Assembly (NCBI RefSeq): GCF_963675305.1 | Contig: NZ_OY776147.1 | Location: 2,170,001-2,234,000 of the forward strand | Origin: an uncultured Hyphomonas sp. | Lineage (GTDB): Bacteria; Pseudomonadota; Alphaproteobacteria; Caulobacterales; Hyphomonadaceae | Length of the DNA stretch: 64,000 bases | Direction: 5' to 3' | Shown here: positions 33,592-43,060 of the stretch, one piece after another | How the letters are laid out: every line of letters starts with the position of its first letter | Numbering within the stretch: position 1 is the stretch's first letter | Notes under the pieces: generated by a model | Database searches by the model: none | What the model was told of the DNA's origin: nothing | The model's input: the letters and a program-made list of their open reading frames with translations, nothing else | Translations under genes and position numbers: made by a program

Positions 33592-35328
33592 ATGACGCAA
33601 ACCCGGCGCATCCTCGTCACCTCTGCCCTGCCGTACATCAACGGCGTCAAGCATCTCGGCAATCTGGCCGGTTCGATGCTCCCGGCTGACGTGTATTCGC
33701 GTGTGATGCGCCTGCTGGGCCATGACGTGACCTATATCTGCGCCACCGACGAGCACGGCACCCCCGCAGAACTCGCCGCACAGGCCGCTGGCGTCAGCGT
33801 GCAGGACTATTGCGACGAGCAATACGAGATCCAGCGCGCGGCGGGCGAAGGCTTCAGCCTGTCCTTCGACTGGTTCGGCCGTACGTCCCGTCCGGCAAAC
33901 CACGCGGTGACCCAGCACCTCGCCCAGGCTCTGGAAAAGCAGGGCCTGATCGAGGAGCGCACGTCCAAACAGGTCTACTCCGTCGATGACGGCCGCTTCC
34001 TGCCGGACCGCTATGTCGAGGGCACCTGCCCGAACTGCGGCTTCGAAAAGGCCCGCGGTGACCAGTGCGACAATTGCGGGCGCCTGCTGGACCCGGTCGA
34101 CCTGATCGATCCGTACTCGTCGGTTTCCGGCAGCCGGAACATCGAGATCCGCGACACGAACCACCTTTATCTTCTGCAAGGCCAGATGCAGGACCGCATC
34201 CGCGAATGGGTGAAGCGCAAAGGGGCCCAGTGGCCAAGCCTCGCTGTCTCCATTGCGAACAAATGGCTGGATGAGGGCCTGATCGCGCGCGCCATCACCC
34301 GCGACCTCAGCTGGGGCGTGAAAGTGACGGATGCAGACGGCAACCCGCGTCCTGGATATGAGGACAAGGTCTTCTATGTCTGGTTCGATGCGCCGATCGG
34401 CTACATCTCCGCAACACAGGAATGGGCTGAAGCCACGGGCAATGACTGGGAAAGCCTCTGGAAAACGGACAAGGGCGCCGACGAGGTCGAGTATGTCCAG
34501 TTCATGGGCAAGGACAATGTCGCCTTCCACACCGTGTCCTTCCCGGTCACGCTGCTCGGCTGTGGCGAGCCATGGAAGACTGTCGACAAGCTAAAGGCGT
34601 TCAACTGGGTGACCTGGTATGGCGGCAAGTTCTCCACGTCCAACAAGCGCGGCGTGTTCATGGACCAGGCGCTGGACCTGCTGCCGGCAGATTACTGGCG
34701 CTGGTACCTGATCTCCAACGCGCCGGAAGGCTCCGACGCTGCGTTCACCTGGGAAGGTTTCCAGGCGGCCGTGAACTCCGACCTGGCCAATGTGCTCGGC
34801 AATTTCGTGAACCGGATTACCAAATACACCGCGTCCAAGTTCGACGGACAGGTGCCCGATGCCGGCACGCCGGGCGAGGCCGAGGCGTGGATGGTAGCCG
34901 AGCTGAAAGAGCGCCTGCCGCGCCTCATCGAACATTATGAGGCGATGGAATTCCGCAAGGCCGCAGCCGAGACACGCGCCATCTGGGCCGCCGGCAACGA
35001 GTATCTCACCAAGGCTGAGCCCTGGGTGAAGTACAAGACCGATGTGGACGCCGCCGCTGTCGGCGTACGCGCGGGCCTGAATCTCGCCGCCCTGTTCGGC
35101 ATCATTGCCCAGCCGATCATTCCGACTGCGGCGAAGAAGATCCTCGATGCGCTGAATATTCCGGAAGGGAATCGGAACTTCCCGGCTGCTGATGCAGACT
35201 TTGCCGGCCTGCTGGATGCCCTGCCCCATGGCATGGCCATCTCGCCGCCAGACGTCCTGTTCCAGAAGATCGAGGACGCGCAGGTCGCCGAGTGGACCGA
35301 ACGCTTCGGCGGCGGAAACGAAAGCTAG
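33592..35328 (+). CDS. metG: Methionyl-tRNA synthetase
   Basis: 578 residues. It charges tRNA-Met. The Rossmann catalytic domain opens with TSALPYINGVKHLGN, where HLGN stands for the HIGH motif; a connective domain carries two zinc-knob Cys pairs (CPNC and CDNC, about 145-160); the second signature reads KFSTSNKRG in place of KMSKS (about 345). The helical anticodon-binding domain follows (about 390-520; NFVNRITKYTASKF). It has no C-terminal tRNA-binding appendage, as in many alphaproteobacteria. It is transcribed alone; the stop nearly meets the stop of the convergent membrane-protein gene. Confidence 0.96.
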   Translation: MTQTRRILVTSALPYINGVKHLGNLAGSMLPADVYSRVMRLLGHDVTYICATDEHGTPAELAAQAAGVSVQDYCDEQYEIQRAAGEGFSLSFDWFGRTSRPANHAVTQHLAQALEKQGLIEERTSKQVYSVDDGRFLPDRYVEGTCPNCGFEKARGDQCDNCGRLLDPVDLIDPYSSVSGSRNIEIRDTNHLYLLQGQMQDRIREWVKRKGAQWPSLAVSIANKWLDEGLIARAITRDLSWGVKVTDADGNPRPGYEDKVFYVWFDAPIGYISATQEWAEATGNDWESLWKTDKGADEVEYVQFMGKDNVAFHTVSFPVTLLGCGEPWKTVDKLKAFNWVTWYGGKFSTSNKRGVFMDQALDLLPADYWRWYLISNAPEGSDAAFTWEGFQAAVNSDLANVLGNFVNRITKYTASKFDGQVPDAGTPGEAEAWMVAELKERLPRLIEHYEAMEFRKAAAETRAIWAAGNEYLTKAEPWVKYKTDVDAAAVGVRAGLNLAALFGIIAQPIIPTAAKKILDALNIPEGNRNFPAADADFAGLLDALPHGMAISPPDVLFQKIEDAQVAEWTERFGGGNES

Positions 35329-35330
35329 GA

Positions 35331-35966
35331 CTATTCGGAAGAGGCGTTGCCGGTCTGGTCACCGGACGCGTCTTCCGATGCGGTCTCTTCTTTCAGGTCT
35401 TTCCTGAGGGCGCGCAGCCGTTCCCGGTAGTGTTCGGCATCGCCATATTCCGAGAACCCGGCATAGCGCGCATGCGTGCCGATCACGCGGCGTGCCTGCT
35501 TGATCGGGCACCAGTATTGTTCGGTGCGCGCGGCCACTTCCCGGACATAGGCGATGACGCCGTTCGCGTAGGAGCAGTAGGCGCAGTTCAGCTTCTCCAT
35601 CGCATTCAGATAAGCGAGGCTTTTGCGGTCGAACACCAGATAGTCCCGTCGCCTGACCTGCGGGATGCCATAAACCCGGAAACAGATCGCCTGATACAAA
35701 GACACCCAGAGATCCAGCACGACAAAGGCCACGATCAGGGAGTAGATGACCGGCGCCGTCACCACGACCCAGAAACGCGCACTCAACAGGTAGGGGATCA
35801 GAGCCTTCCGCAACTCGATGTGCCGGCGGATCACTTCCTGATCGAACAGAACCCGGCCGCGCTCCATACCAAATCGGAATCCCGCCCGCTTCTTGGCGAA
35901 CTCGGCCTCGAGCTCCAATTCAAGCTCATGGATCCGGCCAAGGATCCGGTCTGTGTGGTCTGACAT
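35331..35966 (-). CDS. Conserved membrane protein of unknown function
   Basis: 211 residues. The N-terminus is a short charged coiled coil (ELELELEAEFAKKRAG, about 14-29), followed by a hydrophobic region at about 60-90 that fits one or two membrane helices. The following soluble part contains NCAYCSYANG and YWCPIKQAR, three Cys that could bind a metal or form a disulfide. The C-terminal 40 residues are charged, ending in an acidic Ser/Asp-rich tail. I recognise the pattern as a protein common in alphaproteobacteria but know no function. It lies convergent with metG, 2 nt between stops. Confidence 0.75.
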   Translation of the reverse strand: MSDHTDRILGRIHELELELEAEFAKKRAGFRFGMERGRVLFDQEVIRRHIELRKALIPYLLSARFWVVVTAPVIYSLIVAFVVLDLWVSLYQAICFRVYGIPQVRRRDYLVFDRKSLAYLNAMEKLNCAYCSYANGVIAYVREVAARTEQYWCPIKQARRVIGTHARYAGFSEYGDAEHYRERLRALRKDLKEETASEDASGDQTGNASSE

Positions 35967-36015
35967 GCTCGCCCGATGCTCCCAGTTGATGGGGGTTAGG
36001 ATCGGAACCGTCCGG

Positions 36016-36669
36016 TCACGATCGTCTGAATATGACTGACAGGTTATTCGCCGGCATGTCGATCACCGACTTCAGGCTGAGCCCTGCCGCTTCGGCCAAA
36101 GGCACGATCTGCGTGTCGAGGTCCCGCACGCCCCAGGCCGGGTCGCGCGATTTCAGGTTTGCGCTGAACGCGGCGTTTGACGGGGCGATTTCGCCATGAC
36201 GGGCGTAGGGGCCGTAGAGGAACACATGCCCGCCCGGCTTCAGCAGGCGGCCGGCACCGCGCAGCAGGCCTTCCGTCGCCTCAAAAGGCGAGATGTGAAC
36301 CATGTTCACCGAAACGATCAGGTCCCAGACCTTGCCTTCCACCTCGCCCCAATTGTCTGCCGAGGCATCGATGATGAACGGCCCGGAGAGGCGGTCATGC
36401 GCCGCCGCATCGCGCCAGGCTTGCTGGCTGGCGCGGCCGGCAGGATCGATGTCTGAATAGGTCCAGTTCAGGCCGGGAAAGGCGTCCGTCAGGAACGCTC
36501 CATGCTCGCCCGTGCCGGAGGCGATCTCCAGCACATCACCGGCGGTCAGGCCCTCCGCCGCAAAGATATCCCGGATCGGCTCGCGATTGCGCGCGGTCGA
36601 TGGCGCGTAGCGCCGGCCATCGCCGCCGTCTTCGCGTTGCTCCATCGCGACCGGCCGTTTGTCAGCCAT
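36016..36669 (-). CDS. DUF938-family SAM-dependent methyltransferase-like protein
   Basis: 217 residues from ATG 36669, which overlaps the end of the aldo-keto reductase gene by 8 nt. Class I methyltransferase fold: motif I VLEIASGTGEHGAFL (about 45-60), the acidic YSDIDP after strand two, DLIVSVNMVHISPFEAT and a LLKPGGHVFLYGPY post-motif. The N-terminal RYAPSTARNREPI segment is the hallmark of the DUF938 family. Substrate unknown. It is the third gene of the acyl-CoA synthetase operon. Confidence 0.88.
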   Translation of the reverse strand: MADKRPVAMEQREDGGDGRRYAPSTARNREPIRDIFAAEGLTAGDVLEIASGTGEHGAFLTDAFPGLNWTYSDIDPAGRASQQAWRDAAAHDRLSGPFIIDASADNWGEVEGKVWDLIVSVNMVHISPFEATEGLLRGAGRLLKPGGHVFLYGPYARHGEIAPSNAAFSANLKSRDPAWGVRDLDTQIVPLAEAAGLSLKSVIDMPANNLSVIFRRS

Positions 36670-37678
36670 CCGCCTTCTCGAAATCATACATCTCGGTCGT
36701 CACGGTTGCCTGCCCCACCCTGTTGTAGCGCGGGCCGACCGCCCGCTCCGGCGCGAAGTGCGCATCAAGACGTGCCACCTGCTCCGGCGTCAGAGTTACC
36801 TCCGCTGCGCGGAAGTTTTCCTCAAGATGCTTCAGGTTCGTCGTGCCGGGAATGGGCAGCACGTTCGGCCCCTTTGCCAGGGTCCAGGCGAGGGCGAGTT
36901 GGGCGACGGAACAACCAGCCTCAGCTGCCATGGTTCTGGCCTCTGCCAGCAGCGGCAGGTTGCCCGAATAATACTCCGGCCTGAAGCGCGGGAATGCCCG
37001 GATGCGCATATCCGTTTCGTGGAAGTTTGCCGGGTCCGCAGGCGGATCGGCAAGGAAGCCGCGGCCCACTGGCGAGAAGGCCACAAGCGCTGTGCCCAGT
37101 TCCTCACAGGCCTGCATGACCGCAATCTCCGGATTGCGAACCCAGAGCGAGTATTCGGACTGCATCGCGGCGATGGGATGCACAGCCGCCGCGCGGCGCA
37201 GGTCCTCTGCCCCCATTTCCGACAGGCCCGCGAACCGGATCTTTCCCTCAGCCACAAGATCCGCCAGCGCGCCGACGGAGTCTTCGATGGGCACGTTCGG
37301 ATCCGGCCGGTGCAGGTAATAGAGATCGATCACATCGGTCTTCAAGCGCTTCAGGCTCGCTTCGCACGCGGCCTTGATCGCCTCCGGCCGGCCATCCAGG
37401 ACGCGCTCGCCATCGCGGACGTCCAGCACACACTTGCTGGCCAGGAAATATTCCTGGCGCCGGTGGCCAAGCGCCTCGCCGATCAGCGCCTCACTTCGGC
37501 CGACGCCATAGATCGTCGCTGTGTCGAGAAAATCGTATCCAAGATCGAGCGACCGGATGAGGAGCGCCTTTGCCTCCTCCTCCGGAAGCGGCGGCCCGTA
37601 GGCATGACAGATGTTCATGCAGCCAAGGCCGATCGGGTAGACCTCCCGGTCTCCGATCTTGCGACGTTGTACGCTCAT
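36662..37678 (-). CDS. Aldo/keto reductase
   Basis: 338 residues, a TIM-barrel NADPH oxidoreductase. The four catalytic residues are visible: Asp in LDTATIYG, Tyr in the same motif, Lys in FLASKCV and His in YYLHRPDPNVPIEDS. The C-terminal PIPGTTNLKHLEENFRA segment binds the cofactor phosphate. Sequence style is that of the AKR13-type enzymes related to yeast pyridoxal reductase. It starts 4 nt after the acyl-CoA synthetase stop and overlaps the DUF938 gene, so all three are one operon. Substrate not known. Confidence 0.93.
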   Translation of the reverse strand: MSVQRRKIGDREVYPIGLGCMNICHAYGPPLPEEEAKALLIRSLDLGYDFLDTATIYGVGRSEALIGEALGHRRQEYFLASKCVLDVRDGERVLDGRPEAIKAACEASLKRLKTDVIDLYYLHRPDPNVPIEDSVGALADLVAEGKIRFAGLSEMGAEDLRRAAAVHPIAAMQSEYSLWVRNPEIAVMQACEELGTALVAFSPVGRGFLADPPADPANFHETDMRIRAFPRFRPEYYSGNLPLLAEARTMAAEAGCSVAQLALAWTLAKGPNVLPIPGTTNLKHLEENFRAAEVTLTPEQVARLDAHFAPERAVGPRYNRVGQATVTTEMYDFEKADG

Positions 37679-37682
37679 TCAA

Positions 37683-39434
37683 TCATCCCCGCGGTGTGAA
37701 TTGCTCCCGCAATTCCTTCTTCAGGATCTTGCCGTTGGCATTGCGCGGCAGCGGCTCATCCATGAAATGGATCTCGACCGGCACCTTGAACGCTGCCAGC
37801 TGATTGGCGACGTGGGCGCGCAGTTCGTCCTCGGTCACGCTCATGCCCGGCTTCAGCTGGACGACCGCGCCAACCTCTTCACCCAGCACCTTGTGCGGAA
37901 TACCGACAACGGCCGCGTCCATCACGGCCGGATGGTCGTAAAGCGCGCTTTCCACTTCGATGCTGTAGATATTCTCACCGCCGCGGATCAGCATGTCCTT
38001 GGCGCGGTCGACCAGATAGAGGAAGCCCTCTTCGTCGAGGCGCGCAAGGTCGCCGGTCACGACCCAGCCATTGCGGAACGTCTCTGCCGTCGCATCCGGA
38101 CGGTTCCAGTAGAGCTTGCAGTTCGACGGGCTCTTGCACCACAGCTCGCCGACTTCACCGGCGGGCATTTCCTTGCCGTCCGGATCGCAGATCTTCAGCT
38201 CCACGGCGGAGGGCGGCGCGCCCGCGCTTGTCGGGCGGTTCACATAGTCTTCGCCGATATTCAGCGTCACGGTTGCGCAGGTTTCCGTCATGCCCCAGCC
38301 ATTGCCGGGCGCCGCGTTCGGCAGGCGGCGTTTGATCGTGGAGACAAGTTCCGGCGCAGACGGTGCGCCGCCATAGGACACGACCTCAATCGAGGACAGG
38401 TCATACTTCTCGCGGTCCGGATGCTCCAGAACCTGCCAGGCGATTGCCGGGACACCGCCGATGGACGTGATCTTCTCATGCTCGATGATCGGCAGGGCTT
38501 CGGATGCGTCCCATTTGTACATGGTCACGATCTTGTCGCCGCGCAGCGCGGTCGGGATCAGGATCGCGAAGGAACCGGTGGCGTGGAAGAACGGGATCGA
38601 CATCAGCGTCGCCCGCGTCACGTTCGGATCGGGTTCCGGCACGGCTTCGCCTTTGCGCAGGTACATCCGCGCCGTGCAGGTCAGCGAGTTGAACATGTTG
38701 GCGATCACGGCGCGGTGAGTGGCCAGCGCGCCCTTCGGCTTACCCGTCGTGCCCGACGTGTACATGATCGTGGCGTCGTCGTCCGGGCCGATCTCGACAT
38801 CCGGCATGCCGATGTCTGCCAGGTCCGCCCAGGAATTTGCCGGACCGATCGAATCTTCCATCGAACTGACACAGGGGTGGTTGTGCTCGTCGCCCGGTTC
38901 CCGCGCGATGATGACGTGCTTCAGGTCCGGCAGGTCGTTCAGATGTTCATGGATGCGCTCGAAGATTTGCGGATCGACGACCGCCGCCTTCACGCCCGCG
39001 AAGGACAGGCCGTATTCCAGCTCTTCGCCGGTCCACCAGGAATTCATGGGTGTGGCAATCGCCCCGAGGCTCAGCGCGGCATAGAAAGCCACCGGCCATT
39101 GCGGATAGTTCCGCATGACCACGGCCACGCGGTCCCCCTTGGTGATGCCGTACTTGTCACGCAGCGTGGCAGCGAAATGCTCCACCGCGCGCAGCATCGC
39201 CTTATAGGTCACCCGCTCATCCTTGTAGACGATATAGTCCCGGTCCGGATGCGTCATCGCGGCGAGGAACAGGATCGAATGGATATTCGGCGGCGCGTTC
39301 GTGTAGCCCTTCGACGGGACACCATCGATCACGGTGTCTTCTACCTGAACCGGAGAACCGGGCGCTGCCAAGGCGGCGTTGGCCTCGGCGATGGACATGG
39401 CGGGCCAATTGGGGGGAAGCAGCTCAGATGACAT
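37683..39434 (-). CDS. AMP-dependent acyl-CoA synthetase/ligase
   Basis: 583 residues from ATG 39434, with GAGG 6 nt upstream. Members activate carboxylic acids as acyl-AMP and then acyl-CoA. The AMP-binding P-loop MYTSGTTGKPKG lies at about 228-239, the A5 motif NGWGMTETCATVT at about 370, GWVVTGDLARLDEEGFLYLVDR (A7/A8) at about 440-462, and the catalytic Lys in NGKILKKELRE near the C-terminus. The overall form is that of class I medium/long-chain fatty or aromatic acid CoA ligases; substrate undetermined. It is the first gene of a three-gene operon with an aldo-keto reductase and a DUF938 protein. Confidence 0.94.
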   Translation of the reverse strand: MSSELLPPNWPAMSIAEANAALAAPGSPVQVEDTVIDGVPSKGYTNAPPNIHSILFLAAMTHPDRDYIVYKDERVTYKAMLRAVEHFAATLRDKYGITKGDRVAVVMRNYPQWPVAFYAALSLGAIATPMNSWWTGEELEYGLSFAGVKAAVVDPQIFERIHEHLNDLPDLKHVIIAREPGDEHNHPCVSSMEDSIGPANSWADLADIGMPDVEIGPDDDATIMYTSGTTGKPKGALATHRAVIANMFNSLTCTARMYLRKGEAVPEPDPNVTRATLMSIPFFHATGSFAILIPTALRGDKIVTMYKWDASEALPIIEHEKITSIGGVPAIAWQVLEHPDREKYDLSSIEVVSYGGAPSAPELVSTIKRRLPNAAPGNGWGMTETCATVTLNIGEDYVNRPTSAGAPPSAVELKICDPDGKEMPAGEVGELWCKSPSNCKLYWNRPDATAETFRNGWVVTGDLARLDEEGFLYLVDRAKDMLIRGGENIYSIEVESALYDHPAVMDAAVVGIPHKVLGEEVGAVVQLKPGMSVTEDELRAHVANQLAAFKVPVEIHFMDEPLPRNANGKILKKELREQFTPRG

Positions 39435-39611
39435 GGGTTTCCTCGGGCAGGTTTTTGTGGTTCGCGCCACACAACCACGCCGAGGGCCAGGTTTGAAGAG
39501 GCCGCAAAGCCGCGGATCAGGGATTCTGCGCCCTTACCTTGCGGCAAGAACTGCGGAAATATCCCTGAACCGGGCGTGCGGGCTGCAATAAATTCTACAG
39601 CCTCAGAGGAT

Positions 39612-40262
39612 TTACTTGCCGAAATCGCAGAAGCGGAGCTCGTGATAGGTTCCGTCGGGCTCGGTGACGTCATAGGCGCGTCCGGTCAGAGCATCGCCCT
39701 CACACAGATAGCCGATCTGGTACATGGCCAGCAGGGCCTGATTGTCCGGTGTCAGGTCGTTGGCGATCATCAGGTCGATGGCATCGTCGTGACGGCCAAG
39801 TTCCATGAGGATGTTGAACTTCTGGGTCCGGGTCGTTTCCGGCTGGGCAAGCAGCGCGTTCAGCGACGTCGCCTTGCCGCGGGCGCTGTCCAGCATGGAG
39901 GCAGCCGCCGTGCTCCACTCCGTATCACTATAGTCCGCCAGGATCTCTTCGAAGTCCTCGATGGCACCCATCGTGTCATAGCCGTTCTCGCCAAGGCGCA
40001 GCTCACCGCGGCGGTAGAGAACTTCCGCCATTTGCTCGCGGCTGAGCGACGGGTCGCCGGTCAGCTGTGTCAGCCGGTCGATGGCCGCCTGGGTGTTGCC
40101 GCCCGTGACCAGTTCCTCGACGGTCTGCATCGCCAGTTCGTAGGGCGAGACGACGGTTGTGGTCGAAACCGCGACGGCAGTCTCGGCAGCCGGGGCGGGC
40201 GTGGAACTGCAGGCCGCAAGGACGAGCGCAGATGCGGCGGCGGAGAGGCTGAGGCGAATCAT
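39612..40262 (-). CDS. Lipoprotein with TPR-like repeats (paralogue A)
   Basis: 216 residues from ATG 40262 with GGAG 9 nt upstream. A lipoprotein signal peptide ends in the lipobox LAAC (Cys18). The mature part is helical and TPR-like (about 45-150), with LTQLTGDPSLSREQMAEVLYRRGELRL and AIEDFEEILADY in order, separated by turns; near the C-terminus IGYLCEG and RFCDFGK provide two Cys. It is clearly related to the next lipoprotein (40375-41016). Membrane-attached, probably periplasmic; function unknown. Confidence 0.82.
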   Translation of the reverse strand: MIRLSLSAAASALVLAACSSTPAPAAETAVAVSTTTVVSPYELAMQTVEELVTGGNTQAAIDRLTQLTGDPSLSREQMAEVLYRRGELRLGENGYDTMGAIEDFEEILADYSDTEWSTAAASMLDSARGKATSLNALLAQPETTRTQKFNILMELGRHDDAIDLMIANDLTPDNQALLAMYQIGYLCEGDALTGRAYDVTEPDGTYHELRFCDFGK

Positions 40263-40374
40263 GATCGGTAGCTCCGTATAGGCAGATTTGGGCAGGCAGG
40301 TTGAGGCCATGACCCTGTTGTTAGACGTGCAACACGTACGGCGGCAGGGCCGGATTGTGAATTTTGTGTGGTCT

Positions 40375-41016
40375 TTACGACCCGGCGTCCGCTTCCTCTG
40401 CCCCGGTTTCGACCGGTTGCGGCAGCGGGCTGCACCATGTCAGGCCTTCAAGCCAGGCGCGCGGATCCCCGGCGCCCTGCACCGGCCCGCCTTCCCCTTC
40501 GGCGCCGCAGATAAAGCCGGCATCCTTCAGTTTCTGCGTCTGCTCTTCATTCGGGCTGAGGCCAGCACTGTGATAGCGACGGGCCGGCACATCCCGCTCG
40601 CCCAGTGTCCATGAGACATCGAACCATTGCGGCAGGGTCAGCATGTAGTTGAGGCGCGGCTCCAGCGCTTCGAGGTCGGAGCGGGCAAGGTCCAGCTCGA
40701 TCCTGGCCTGCCCGGCACGCGGATGATCCGGGGCCAGTGCCAGCATGGCTTCAAAATCAGCCACAGCGCCGCGCCGGTTATCCCCGGCCAGACGGCGCAG
40801 GCTGGCCCGCTGATACAGTGCCTCGGCACGCTGCTCCGGCTTCAACTGCGGATCGGCCAGCAGCTGCGTCAGGGCGGCATCCTCCTGATAGGGGTTGCCC
40901 GCTGCCTTCGCCGCAGCAAGCCGGTCAGCAAAAGGAATGGCCGGCTCTGGCGCTGAGGCACAAGCGGCAACGGCGACAAGCATCAGTGTCGCCAGAAAGG
41001 AACGGTATGAACGCAT
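40375..41016 (-). CDS. Lipoprotein with TPR-like repeats (paralogue B)
   Basis: 213 residues from ATG 41016. Lipobox VAAC (Cys19). The region ALTQLLADPQLKPEQRAEALYQR followed by AVADFEAMLALAPDHPRAGQAR (interrupted by a turn) aligns with paralogue A, and the C-terminal AGFICGAEGE and LEGLTWCSP keep the two-Cys pattern. It differs by having a Pro/Glu tail. It lies upstream of paralogue A on the same strand with a 112-nt gap, indicating tandem duplication followed by divergence. Function unknown. Confidence 0.82.
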   Translation of the reverse strand: MRSYRSFLATLMLVAVAACASAPEPAIPFADRLAAAKAAGNPYQEDAALTQLLADPQLKPEQRAEALYQRASLRRLAGDNRRGAVADFEAMLALAPDHPRAGQARIELDLARSDLEALEPRLNYMLTLPQWFDVSWTLGERDVPARRYHSAGLSPNEEQTQKLKDAGFICGAEGEGGPVQGAGDPRAWLEGLTWCSPLPQPVETGAEEADAGS

Positions 41017-41098
41017 GGAGGCACCTAACCGGGCTTCGCCCGGACCCGCAAATTGCATTTCAGTTAGGCGCAGAAATCAGGCCGGGATAAGGCCCGGA

Positions 41099-43021
41099 TC
41101 AGGCTCTGGCGAGGCGCTCGATCTCGGCAATATCACCACGTCCCAGCGCCTCGATGGCGCGGGCGGCGATGTGCCGGGCGTTGAGGCCGGCGGCCTCATA
41201 CATGTTGTAGGGCGTATCCTGATCCTGGAACACATCCGGCAGGGTCATCGGCCGGATCCTCAGACCACTGTCGAGTCCGCCGCTGCGGGCAAGGTATTCC
41301 AGCACAAAGCTGCCGAAGCCGCCGGTGGCGCCTTCCTCGATCGTGATCAGCACTTCGTGCTCTTTCGCGAGGCGGTCGACCAGTTCGGTGTCCAGCGGCT
41401 TGGCAAAGCGCGCATCGGCCACCGTTGCCGACAGGCCTTGTGCCGCCAGCATGTCCGCCGCCTTCATCGCTTCACCGAGGCGCGCACCATAGGACAGGAT
41501 CGCAATGGCCGTACCTTCACGGATCACCCGGCCCTTGCCGATTTCCAGCGGCGTCAGGACCTCCGGCATATCAACGCCAGCGCCTTCCCCGCGCGGATAG
41601 CGGAAGGAACTCGGCCGGTCGTCGATTTCCAGCGAGGTCAGCACCATGCGGGCCAGTTCCGCCTCGTCGCCAGCCGCCATGCAGATCAGGCCCGGCAGCG
41701 CGCCGAGATAGCCGATGTCGAAACTGCCGGCATGAGTTGCCCCGTCGGCGCCAACCAGGCCTGCCCGGTCAATCGCGAAGCGGACCGGCAGTTTCTGGAT
41801 CGCTACATCATGCACGACCTGGTCGTAGCCGCGCTGAAGGAAGGTCGAATAGATCGCGCAGAACGGCTTCAGCCCGTCTGCCGCGAGACCGGCCGCGAAG
41901 GTGACGGCGTGCTGTTCGGCGATGCCGACATCGAAATGCCGGTCAGGATATTTCGCAGCGAAGATGTCTGTGGAGGTGCCCGACGGCATGGCCGCCGTGA
42001 TCGCGCAGATCTTGTCGTCGGTCTCCGCCAGCTGTGTCAGCGTCTGGCCGAAGACCTTCTGATAGGCCGGGGCCTTCGGTTTCGGCTTGGACTGTTCACC
42101 GGTGACGACCGAGAATTTCGAGACACCGTGATACTTGTCGGCAGAGTTCTCCGCCGGAGCGTAGCCTTTGCCCTTTTGCGTGACGACGTGGATCAGGATG
42201 GGCCCGTCCCGCATCGCCTGCACATTTTCAAGGATCGGGATCAGCACGTCGAGGTCATGGCCGTCGACCGGGCCGACATAGTAGAAACCCAGTTCCTCGA
42301 ACAGCGTGCCGCCCATGGCGAAGCCGCGCAGGAATTCCTCGGCGCGGCGAGCCGGGCTTTCGAGGCCCATCGGCGCAACGAATTTTTTCGCAATCCGGCG
42401 CAGGCCCCGATAGGGCCGCGAGGAAACGAGCTGTGAGAGATGGTTGCTCATCGCGCCAACCGGCGGGGCGATGGACATGTCATTGTCATTGAGGATGACG
42501 ATCAGGCGCGACTTGTCGGCGCCCGCATTGTTCATCGCCTCATAGGCCATGCCGGCAGACATGGAGCCGTCACCGATCACGGCGATGACGCTGGAATCCT
42601 CGTCCTGAATGTCCCGCGCCTTGGCAAAGCCGAGCCCGGCCGAGATCGACGTCGCCGCATGGGCCGCACCGAACGGATCGTACTCGCTCTCGGAGCGCTT
42701 GGTGAAACCGGACAGGCCGCCGCCCTGGCGCAGGGTGCGCATCTGGTCGCGCCGACCGGTCAGGATCTTGTGGGGATAGCACTGGTGGCCGACATCCCAG
42801 ATCAGCTTGTCCTTCGGTGTGTTGAACACCGAATGGATCGCCACGGTCAGTTCAACCACGCCGAGCCCGGAGCCAAGGTGTCCGCCGGTGACCGAAACCA
42901 CGTCGATCACCTCTTCGCGCACTTCATTCGCGATCTGTTTCAGCTCCGCCCGGGAACGCCCTTTCAGGTCGTCGGGGGAGTCGATCGCGTCGAGCAGGCG
43001 GTTGGGTCGGATGTCGGTCAT
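41099..43021 (-). CDS. dxs: 1-deoxy-D-xylulose-5-phosphate synthase
   Basis: 640 residues, standard length. It condenses pyruvate and glyceraldehyde 3-phosphate using thiamine diphosphate, the first step of the MEP isoprenoid pathway. It shows SVTGGHLGSGLGVVELTVAIH (about 40-60), the ThDP motif GDGSMSAGMAYEAMNNAG with NDNDMSI, and the transketolase-type pyrimidine-binding half with DVGIAEQHAVTFAAGLA and DRAGLVGADGATHAG. It begins 40 nt after ispA and completes the xseB-ispA-dxs cluster typical of proteobacteria. Confidence 0.97.
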   Translation of the reverse strand: MTDIRPNRLLDAIDSPDDLKGRSRAELKQIANEVREEVIDVVSVTGGHLGSGLGVVELTVAIHSVFNTPKDKLIWDVGHQCYPHKILTGRRDQMRTLRQGGGLSGFTKRSESEYDPFGAAHAATSISAGLGFAKARDIQDEDSSVIAVIGDGSMSAGMAYEAMNNAGADKSRLIVILNDNDMSIAPPVGAMSNHLSQLVSSRPYRGLRRIAKKFVAPMGLESPARRAEEFLRGFAMGGTLFEELGFYYVGPVDGHDLDVLIPILENVQAMRDGPILIHVVTQKGKGYAPAENSADKYHGVSKFSVVTGEQSKPKPKAPAYQKVFGQTLTQLAETDDKICAITAAMPSGTSTDIFAAKYPDRHFDVGIAEQHAVTFAAGLAADGLKPFCAIYSTFLQRGYDQVVHDVAIQKLPVRFAIDRAGLVGADGATHAGSFDIGYLGALPGLICMAAGDEAELARMVLTSLEIDDRPSSFRYPRGEGAGVDMPEVLTPLEIGKGRVIREGTAIAILSYGARLGEAMKAADMLAAQGLSATVADARFAKPLDTELVDRLAKEHEVLITIEEGATGGFGSFVLEYLARSGGLDSGLRIRPMTLPDVFQDQDTPYNMYEAAGLNARHIAARAIEALGRGDIAEIERLARA

Positions 43022-43060
43022 CGTTCTGTCGGACCTTTTGGGTGACGGCTTTCTGTCTGT

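Noticed and set aside
33592..35328. Unusual HLGN and KFSTSNKRG signatures in MetG
   Set aside because: The variants looked odd at first, but this zinc-knob MetRS type with relaxed HIGH/KMSKS wording is, as far as I recall, common in alphaproteobacteria, so I do not treat it as a novelty.
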